Origin: Bacillus sp. (in: firmicutes)
GTDB lineage: Bacteria > Bacillota > Bacilli > Bacillales > Salisediminibacteriaceae
Reading direction: 5' to 3'
Length of the DNA stretch: 43,107 nucleotides
NCBI GenBank assembly: GCA_021208645.1
Contig: JAJOJL010000137.1
Span: 1-43,107 of the forward strand
Position numbers and translations under genes: made by a program. Positions 37,415 to 43,107 of the stretch are shown here, piece after piece. Numbering within the stretch: position 1 is the first letter of the stretch; every line of letters begins with the position of its first letter. Under the pieces are notes generated by a model. The model saw nothing but the letters and a program-made list of their open reading frames with translations, was not told the origin of the DNA and did not search any database.

Positions 37415-38609
37415 GTGCAACTTCATTTTATCACAGGCCTACTTGGGATTAAAGACAAGCATGTTGAGGTATTTGATTCAGGGGAGAGTGAGGATGTTTT
37501 TTGGTTTGAACTCCATACGAAAGTCCGTAAACAAAAATGTCCTAATTGCTCTAAAAAAACGCAACGTGTTCATGCATATAGATGGCAGACTATACAAGGA
37601 GCTCCCATAGCTAGGAAAAAGGTGCAGCTACACTTAAATAAAAGACGCTATAAATGCTTAGCATGTTCGAGTACATTTTTTGAAAAGCTCTCTTTCTTAG
37701 ACCATTACCAGCGTCATACTACTATGTTAACTCAGGAGGCGCTATCTTTAAGTTCCGAAATGGCATTTACGCATGCAGGGAGTTTACTTGGTATTAGTGC
37801 AAATCGGATACTTCGGATGTTTGACCAAAGGAAAGTTCCTGTAAGCAAGGTGCTTCCACGTGCCATCGCTATTGACGAGTTTAAAGGAGATGCTAGTAAC
37901 GAGAGGTTTCAAACAATTATTGTGGATGTGAAAGATCGAAAGATTATTGACGTATTACCTGATCGCCGTTCTGAAACGATTGAGAATTACCTTAAGCAGT
38001 GTGATACAGGCAATGTACAAATAGTAGTGATGGATTTATCAAAAGCTTTTAAGGAAGCTGTTCGACGTCAATTAGGAAATCCTGTGATTATAGCTGACCG
38101 CTTTCACTTTATGCGCCAGGCATATTGGGCTTTTGATGAGGTAAGAAGAGAAGTCCAACATGAGCTATTGAAAGAGCATCGCATTAGACTGAAGCGTAAT
38201 AAAGAAATACTCTGGAAGTCTCCATTTAAACTTGATAACAAAGGAGAAGAAAGAGTCGAGGAACTACTACGCCATCATCCGCGGCTGAGAGAAGCGTATG
38301 AGCTAAAAAATGATTTAGATCATTGGTTTAAAACAAGTGACCATCACAATGTTAAAGAAGGCTTAGAGAAGTGGTTTAAAAAAAGTTGAGAAATCAGGTA
38401 ATCAGGTATTCAGTAAAGTTGTTAAAACCTTTAAACGATGGAAAGCAGAGATATTACAGTCCTTTATGTATCCTTATAATAACGGCTATATTGAGGGTGT
38501 TAATAATACAACAAAAGTGATTAAACGTTTGTCTTATGGAATCAAGAGTTTTAATAGATTAAGAAAGAAAATACTGTGGCGACAAGTGGTTCGAACCCAT
38601 GCGGGTTAA
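37415..38609 (+). CDS. ISL3-family transposase (frameshifted)
   Basis: About 398 residues. N-terminal zinc finger (CPNCSKKTQRVHAY; CLACSS), then the DDE domain: AIDEFKGD, VVMDLSKAF, DRFHF, and the C-terminal NNGYIEGVNNTTKVIKRLSYG containing the catalytic Glu. GTG 37415 after AGGAGAGGA gives the usual start MQLHFITGLLGIKD. The frame breaks at seven A (38378-38384); six A restores KKVEKSGNQVFSK to the stop at 38607, inside the right-hand palindrome. Moves the element by cut-and-paste. Confidence 0.92.
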
Positions 38610-38625
38610 CCCGCATGGGTTCGAA
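38590..38625. repeat. Perfect 36-bp palindrome at transposase stop
   Basis: TTCGAACCCATGCGGGTT and its exact inverse, centred on the stop codon region. Could end transcription or shield against opposing transcripts. Confidence 0.8.
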
Positions 38626-38651
38626 AGAGAGTAGAAATTGGAAATTTCTAC

Positions 38652-38674
38652 ACCACCACATTTGACAGAGAACC
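38652..38674 (-). repeat. ISL3 right inverted repeat
   Basis: Inverse reads GGTTCTCTGTCAAATGTGGT, resembling published ISL3-type ends and the left end here. Confidence 0.78.
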
Positions 38675-38682
38675 ATACTTTT
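38675..38682. repeat. 8-bp target site duplication of ISL3 element, right
   Basis: ATACTTTT, identical to 37263-37270. Confidence 0.88.
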
Positions 38683-38877
38683 TCAACTAATATTTATATT
38701 ATGTGAACAGAAAGGGCATGAAATAAATGAGCAAGAGTTACATGCATTTAAGGCAAAAATATTGGCAAAGTTTTTTCAGAATTGGCGATTTCTCACTCTT
38801 CAACAAACAATATGTTGAGTTAACGGAGATTAATAGATAAGAATGTTGATATCACTTATACAAAGGAGATAGTTAAA

Positions 38878-39720
38878 TTGATTCAATGGCGTAATTTATA
38901 TAAAGGTTTTACCATGGGGGTAAGCGATCTCATCCCAGGTGTCAGCGGAGGTACCATAGCGTTAGTACTTGGAATTTATCAAAGGTTAATTGCAGCGATT
39001 AATGGGTTATCCTCGAAGGAGTGGAAGCAGCATCTTTTGTTTTTACTTCCCATAGGCTTGGGTATAGGGTTTGCCTTACTGAGTGTTAGTCATCTAGTGG
39101 AATGGCTGTTAACATATTACCCGGAACCAACATTTTTCTTTTTCTTAGGTTTAATAATTGGAATTATTCCTACACTTTTAAAAGAGGTTGATTTCAAGAA
39201 AAATTTTCGTCTCATTCATTACGGATTACTTGCATTTGGGGCTATTATCGTCGCTAGTACACTTCTCATCAAAGAAAGTGAAATGACAGGGGTAATTTCA
39301 AATCTACAATGGAACGATTATATTTATCTGTTTTTCGCAGGGTGGTTGGCAAGCTCCGCTATGATACTCCCTGGAATTAGCGGGTCCTTTATTTTCCTTT
39401 TACTTGGAGTGTATCCAACCGTTATAAATGCCTTAGCCGATTTACATCTTCTCGTATTGGTGACAGTAGGATTAGGTATCGCTTTTGGTTTGGCCCTTAC
39501 AAGCAGGCTAATTGCCCTTTTATTAAAGCAATATCGATTAGCTACGTATGCAGTTATGATTGGATTTATTGTTGGCTCCATTCCTGTCATATTTCCTGGA
39601 TATACTAAAGACCCATTGTTAAGTTTGTTTGCTTTTATATTGGGAGGATTTGCTGCTTACACATTAACTTATCTGGAATGGAGAAAATCAGAAACAATTG
39701 CTTTGGAGAACAATAAGTAA
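38878..39720 (+). CDS. DUF368 membrane protein, polyprenyl-phosphate translocase type
   Basis: 280 residues, eight or so membrane helices. The signature MGVSDLIPGVSGGTIALVLGIY is repeated in inverted topology as ILPGISGSFIFLLLGVY. DUF368 proteins (PopT) have recently been shown to recycle undecaprenyl phosphate to the inner face of the membrane, and to matter most at alkaline pH in some species. TTG 38878 after AAGGAGAT. Flanked by two insertion sequences and its own terminator. Family sure; role from the family. Confidence 0.9.
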   Translation: MIQWRNLYKGFTMGVSDLIPGVSGGTIALVLGIYQRLIAAINGLSSKEWKQHLLFLLPIGLGIGFALLSVSHLVEWLLTYYPEPTFFFFLGLIIGIIPTLLKEVDFKKNFRLIHYGLLAFGAIIVASTLLIKESEMTGVISNLQWNDYIYLFFAGWLASSAMILPGISGSFIFLLLGVYPTVINALADLHLLVLVTVGLGIAFGLALTSRLIALLLKQYRLATYAVMIGFIVGSIPVIFPGYTKDPLLSLFAFILGGFAAYTLTYLEWRKSETIALENNK

Positions 39721-39735
39721 ATTAAATCTATATGA

Positions 39736-39773
39736 AGATAAGTCCATATAAGGTCAAGGGCTTATCTTTTTTT
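39736..39773 (+). terminator. Terminator after DUF368 gene
   Basis: AGATAAGTCC (39736-39745) pairs with GGGCTTATCT (39758-39767; one G-U), then seven T. Confidence 0.85.
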
Positions 39774-39837
39774 GTTTTGTTGAAATTTCCCCTTGAAAAT
39801 ATTCTCCTAGAAATCTCCTATTGTGAAACATTCCAAG

Positions 39838-39865
39838 TGAAACAAGAGTATTCGGGTGGTGACAG
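39838..39865. repeat. Left half of the interrupted repeat (IS110 target)
   Basis: GTGAAACAAGAGTA then TTCGGGTGGTGACAG, matching the copy at 25381. The other half, GCACTCCCCGACACC, resumes at 41789. Confidence 0.7.
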
Positions 39866-39994
39866 CGTATAATGGTAAATAAGTCAATAACGATTTTTTG
39901 CTAAAAAAGGGCAACTCAAAGTAAACCTTCCGTTTTCTATTTTTTGGAAAAGATCAACTATCACAGAACAATATGAAAGGGCTCTTCTACGACG

Positions 39995-40125
39995 TGAAAG
40001 GATCTTGTGTTTTCATCCTACAGAGGTACCACCTAGTAAATGCAACTTCTTCTTCACGTATTATTCGTACTTACAGGACAAGATCCATTACGCTGTCACG
40101 CGAGGTCTAAAGCCTCAGGCACAAT
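39995..40125 (-). ncRNA. Candidate bridge RNA of the IS110 element
   Basis: Read on the minus strand from high to low coordinates: GTGCCTG (40122-40116), small hairpin GAGG/CCTC (40116-40102), GTGACAG (40099-40093), then a 9-bp stem GGATCTTGT/ACAAGATCC (40086-40078 with 40008-40000) enclosing a second loop. The target top strand reads GTGC-CT-GTCAC: the first guide equals its left side including the CT core, the second is complementary to its right side including the core. The second loop holds TACTAG (40038-40033), complementary to core plus left end CTAGTA, and ATACG (40061-40057), like the right end. This is the target-loop/donor-loop order of the IS621 bridge RNA. Ends are approximate. 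Confidence 0.65.
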
Positions 40126-40263
40126 TAACAATGTGATCTAACGTCCTAGAGGAGTCCCTATTTTAACCTACTAAACTTACTATCTAATTTGAGTATTCCT
40201 TATATGCTTGAACATAGTACCTTAATATTGGTTGCTTGATTATAAATAATAAAATCTTACTTT

Positions 40264-41677
40264 CTAAGCCGATTGTTGGTAAGTTTCAGACGCTACGAAC
40301 TTTTCATAGAAACGCTTTACATTAGCTCTACGGAGCTTTTTATTTATCTCATCGTATAAACGATAATTCTGTTGGTTAGTACGGTATAGAGTATGGTTTC
40401 GGATCATTGAGAAGGCTAAACGTATCAAACGATTTCCTAAAGCAATGTATGCTTGCCGATAGTGCTTCCCACGTTCTTTGAGCACCGTGTACCTCTGATT
40501 CATCTCTGGATTATTTTGGGCTAATGATCGCCCTACTTGATACACAATATTTCTAAACTGCCTTCTTCCTTGCTTTGAGACACCATAGTAGGAAGGATTT
40601 CTGTCCCCCGACTGTTTAACAATTGGGTTCGTTCCAGCCATTTTGATTAATTGCCCTGCATGGTCAAAGTCGGAAATATCGCCCATTTCCGCAAACAATT
40701 CAGCTCCTGTAACGACACCCATTCCTGGGATACTTAGTAGAATAGCACCTTCGGTTTCAATGAAAAGATCCTCTATCCTTCTCTCAATCTCCTTAATGTT
40801 CTTATTGAGTAAATCAAATTGATCTAATTTTTGCTTAAGAAGGAATTGTTCCGATATTACCAATTCTTTCTCCCTTGAAATGGAGTTTTGAGCGAAATCT
40901 AGTAATATATCGATACTTTCATCCCGTATTTTAAGGTTATTATCGACAGATACTTTGCGGAGGCCTTCTGCGCCAAGAGCTAATATGTCGCTAGGATGTA
41001 AATGATGGCGCATAATATACAGTGAAGCTTTCCCAAAGAGATCCGAAAATGGTTTCACTCTTTCTTTTTTCCCATCAACCCATACGCTTTTTCCTTGAAA
41101 CTCCCTAAATATATGATCAAGATAAGACCTTATTAAGTTCTTCATTGTAGTCATTTCTTTCACTAATTCTCGGCGAGCACGTGTTAATTTTTTTTAGATT
41201 GCGTATCTTACCACTCGCTAAATCGGCGAATGTTCCATGTCCATTTATTAGTGCCTGGATGATGGCCATGAGATCTAAGTTATCTGTCTTGGACCAATTT
41301 AAAAGAGCATCTCGTTCCTTTGCGGTAGTCGCTGAATTAATGATACGGACATGAAACCCTTCAAGCTTACAACGAAGAACCAAGTCCTCATAATAATGCC
41401 CTGTCGTTTCAACTCCGACTACAACCTCCTTCTTGCCATATTCACCTTCTATTTTGTTTACTATTTCCTTGACCTTATCAATTCCCGTAAGGGATGCATC
41501 GAACTCAAATGGCCTTCCGATGATTTCCCCATAATAGGTACTAACCATCCCTTTATGGGTGAATTTCGCTGCATCCACTCCCACTATCAATATATTTTCT
41601 GTTCCTACGTCTTTAATAAACTTCGCCCATCGACTTCCATTTTTCCCTTGAATATGTTTGAATATAGATTGAGTCAT
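40264..41677 (-). CDS. IS110-family transposase (frameshifted)
   Basis: About 470 residues. N-terminal RuvC-like DEDD domain: VGVDAAK, VGVETTGHYYEDL, KTDNLDLMAI. C-terminal Tnp domain: SIPGMGVVTGAELFAEMGD, then GVSKQGRRQFR with the likely catalytic Ser. ATG 41677 after AAAGGAGAG. The frame breaks in eight bases at 41188-41195; one fewer gives NLKKLTRARRELVKEMTTMK, a normal IS110 linker. Works with a bridge RNA to recombine element and target without leaving a long duplication. Confidence 0.92.
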
Positions 41678-41788
41678 CGTTTTCTCTCCTTTGGTGGGAT
41701 AGTATGTTAGAAGTTCTGTGATAGGTACTTCTATACTACTAGAAAACGGTGACCTTTTTTTATTATCTTGATCTATTTACTATACTAG

Positions 41789-42049
41789 GCACTCCCCGAC
41801 ACCTATTAACAATATTACAACTATCTAAATAGTGGTTAGAGTAAAATGTTTGTGGGTGGAAAAAAAGTAATTAGAGGAAGAATATGTAATCTTGATGGAG
41901 GGGGTGGAAGTGTTCTTCTTCCACCCCCTCCATCAAGAGCACCAAGCGGAAGTGCGGTAGGTGTGAGCAAATCACATGAAAAAAGGACCCTCTTTTTGTA
42001 TAGTTAGAGTCGCCAAACAACAACTTTACAACGAGAAAGGATCCTTACA
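41789..42049. other. Region between IS110 and ISLre2-type element
   Basis: Starts with the right half of the interrupted repeat. Contains a perfect hairpin at 41891-41937 and then the leader of the next transposase. A 53-codon frame from ATG 41846 runs through the hairpin and is not credible. Where the ISLre2 element begins cannot be fixed, because its other end is outside the window. Confidence 0.5.
41891..41937. repeat. Perfect 20-bp hairpin upstream of ISLre2 transposase
   Basis: CTTGATGGAGGGGGTGGAAG (41891-41910), loop TGTTCTT, exact inverse at 41918-41937. No T run. Same build as the hairpin in the ISL3 element but different sequence; probably belongs to the ISLre2 element end. Confidence 0.75.
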
Positions 42050-43107
42050 ATGAAAGATACCATACCTAACATCACAATGAAAGAGTTAGAAAGAATTACC
42101 TTCCGTGCACTACAAGAAAGTTTTACTCAAGTCATGGTTGAACAATTAACAAAATTAGATGATGAAATCTGTGAAAAGAGAGATAAGAAACGATACCGTT
42201 ATCACGATAAGAAAAAGTTAAGTTTTGAATCTGTTTTTGGTCGAATAGAGTTAAAACGAAATTATTATAAGGACCGTGAAACTGGAGGGTATGTCTATCT
42301 TCTAGATCACTATTTACAGTTTGATGGATCGAAAGGAATGAGCCCAGTCGTACAGGATTTAGCGATGGAATTAGCCGTGACTGGTGTGTCTTATCGTCAA
42401 GCTGGAAAAGCAATAGAAAAGCTATTAGGCTATCGTGTTATCAGCCATGAGTCTATCCGCCAACAAGTAATAAACACAGAAGTATTGCCCAAAGAGGCAG
42501 AGACTTTGGACCATGAAGTGTTATTTGTGGAAGTGGATGGATTGTATACGAAAAGTCAGGAGAAAAAGAAGAAAGGTAGAGAAATTAAAATAGCCAGTAT
42601 TCATCAGGGGTGGGAGGTAAATGGCAAGAGAACAAGTTTGATAAAGAAACGTCACTTTATCCATGAAGGAAAACTTCCCTTCTGGGAAGAGTTTGAAGAC
42701 TTCTTAATCAACAATTACGAGTACGACCCTACAAAGCATCATCTAGTTATAAATGGTGATGGAGCTCCATGGATAACAGCTTGTAGAGACCACTTCCAAC
42801 ATAATGCGACGTTCGTCATTGATCGGTTTCATATCGCTCGTGAAGTTCAAAGGATCTTTAAAGAACATCCACGATATCGCATGATACGAAAGAGATTAGC
42901 AATCTATGACATAGAAGGGTTTATGGTGGAATTAAATAGTGCCGTCGGCACTCTCATTGATGAGAAGAAAGAAGAACGACTAGAGGCTTTAATAGCCCAG
43001 CTCTCCCAGTATCCTAAGGCACTTGGAGATTATCGTAAGAAATTGAAACAAAGGGGTATCAACACAGAGAAATTTCGTCCAATGGGAAGTGCAGAAGGTA
43101 CAATGAG
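42050..43107 (+). CDS. ISLre2-family (UPF0236) transposase, 5' part
   Basis: 352 residues visible, open at the window end; no frame break. ATG 42050 after GAGAAAGGA. N-terminal helical region, basic segment (KKRYRYHDKKK), FGRIELKRNYYKD, then the catalytic-type EVDGLYTK, NGDGAPWI and DRFHIAREVQR, the pattern of ISLre2/UPF0236 transposases. The usual length is about 450-480 residues, so roughly a quarter is missing. One of few IS genes here without an indel. Confidence 0.88.
   Translation, partial: MKDTIPNITMKELERITFRALQESFTQVMVEQLTKLDDEICEKRDKKRYRYHDKKKLSFESVFGRIELKRNYYKDRETGGYVYLLDHYLQFDGSKGMSPVVQDLAMELAVTGVSYRQAGKAIEKLLGYRVISHESIRQQVINTEVLPKEAETLDHEVLFVEVDGLYTKSQEKKKKGREIKIASIHQGWEVNGKRTSLIKKRHFIHEGKLPFWEEFEDFLINNYEYDPTKHHLVINGDGAPWITACRDHFQHNATFVIDRFHIAREVQRIFKEHPRYRMIRKRLAIYDIEGFMVELNSAVGTLIDEKKEERLEALIAQLSQYPKALGDYRKKLKQRGINTEKFRPMGSAEGTM

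Larger units (their letters stand above)
37271..38674 (+). mobile_element. ISL3-family insertion sequence, complete
   Basis: 1404 bp. Imperfect terminal inverted repeats: GGGTCTATACTGAATG... (37271-37293) against the inverse of 38652-38674, about 15 of 23 identical. Flanked by identical 8-bp duplications, the length usual for ISL3. One transposase gene and two large perfect hairpins inside. The exact duplication suggests a recent insertion. Confidence 0.9.
39866..41788 (-). mobile_element. IS110-family insertion sequence (IS1111-like layout)
   Basis: Transposase on the minus strand with about 400 non-coding bases after it and 110 before it. Borders come from joining flanks: GTGGTGACAG (to 39865) and GCACTCC (from 41789) rebuild the repeat seen at 25395. 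An AG (CT on the element strand) is present at both borders (39864-39865 and 41787-41788), as expected for a 2-base core, and there is no longer duplication. Long 3' non-coding end fits the IS1111 type. 1923 bp with one core copy. Confidence 0.75.

Noticed and set aside
38378..38384. Programmed frameshift in the ISL3 transposase
   Set aside because: ISL3 transposases are normally one frame, and the break fits the general error pattern.
41117..41195. Programmed frameshift in the IS110 transposase
   Set aside because: IS110 transposases are single-frame; the same kind of homopolymer break occurs in many non-IS genes here.
41846..42007. 53-codon ORF from ATG 41846
   Set aside because: Runs through the 20-bp perfect hairpin, lacks a ribosome site, low-complexity product.
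1..43107. CRISPR array, tRNA or rRNA genes, prophage
   Set aside because: No regularly spaced repeats, no tRNA or rRNA-like stretch and no phage structural genes were seen.

Overview
The window comes from a low-GC Gram-positive bacterium of the Bacillaceae. Signs of this are strong AGGAGG-type ribosome binding sites, frequent TTG starts, a dppABCDE/ykf operon, SipW-type signal peptidase, YusW, DUF1450, DUF3231 and DUF2207 proteins, and LPXTG surface proteins. The DUF368 protein and the overall gene mix would suit an alkaliphilic or halotolerant soil Bacillus relative, but the species cannot be fixed from sequence alone.

Layout. 1-1242: end of a SipW-like signal peptidase and an LPXTG-anchored TasA/camelysin-like surface protein. 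1243-2064: long AT-rich stretch holding a terminator and the presumed dpp promoter with a CodY-like box. 2065-10545: a dipeptide / cell-wall-peptide uptake and degradation operon (dppABCDE, a class I glutamine amidotransferase-like C26 peptidase, a second ABC ATPase, and the NlpC/P60 endopeptidase YkfC). 10648-19095: single genes (YisP-like prenyl synthase homologue, zinc-ribbon protein, ResA-like thioredoxin, CueP-like copper lipoprotein, OsmC, two SDRs, CAP-domain protein, FAD dehydrogenase). 19306-29696: mostly housekeeping or unknown genes (DUF1450, DUF3231, YusW, CmpB-type membrane protein, patatin, GNAT, GH3 glycosidase, DUF2207). 29822-36037: a vitamin B12 uptake operon under a cobalamin riboswitch, with two transcobalamin-like (DUF4430) surface proteins and a complete ECF transporter (T, fused A1A2, S). 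36167-36853: a lone purC-like gene. 37271-43107: an insertion-sequence zone with an ISL3 element (perfect 8-bp target duplication), a DUF368 gene, an IS110-family element, and the start of an ISLre2-type element that runs off the window.

Two things stand out. First, the 3' non-coding end of the IS110 element (39866-40263) contains what looks like a bridge RNA. On the transposase strand it has two 7-nt guides, GTGCCTG and GTGACAG, on either side of a small hairpin, and these match both sides of the site the element is inserted in. They are followed by a stem-enclosed second loop with partial matches to the element's own ends. The inferred empty site is a dispersed repeat that occurs unoccupied at 25395-25413. 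Second, the riboswitch operon pairs an ECF B12 importer with a sortase-anchored protein that carries the two folds of animal transcobalamin/intrinsic factor in reversed order.

Quality warning: seventeen genes are broken by one or a few indels, nearly all in A/T homopolymers, and each can be restored to a full family-like protein. This looks like sequencing error rather than gene decay. Coordinates below give the restored gene spans, so many are not single open frames.
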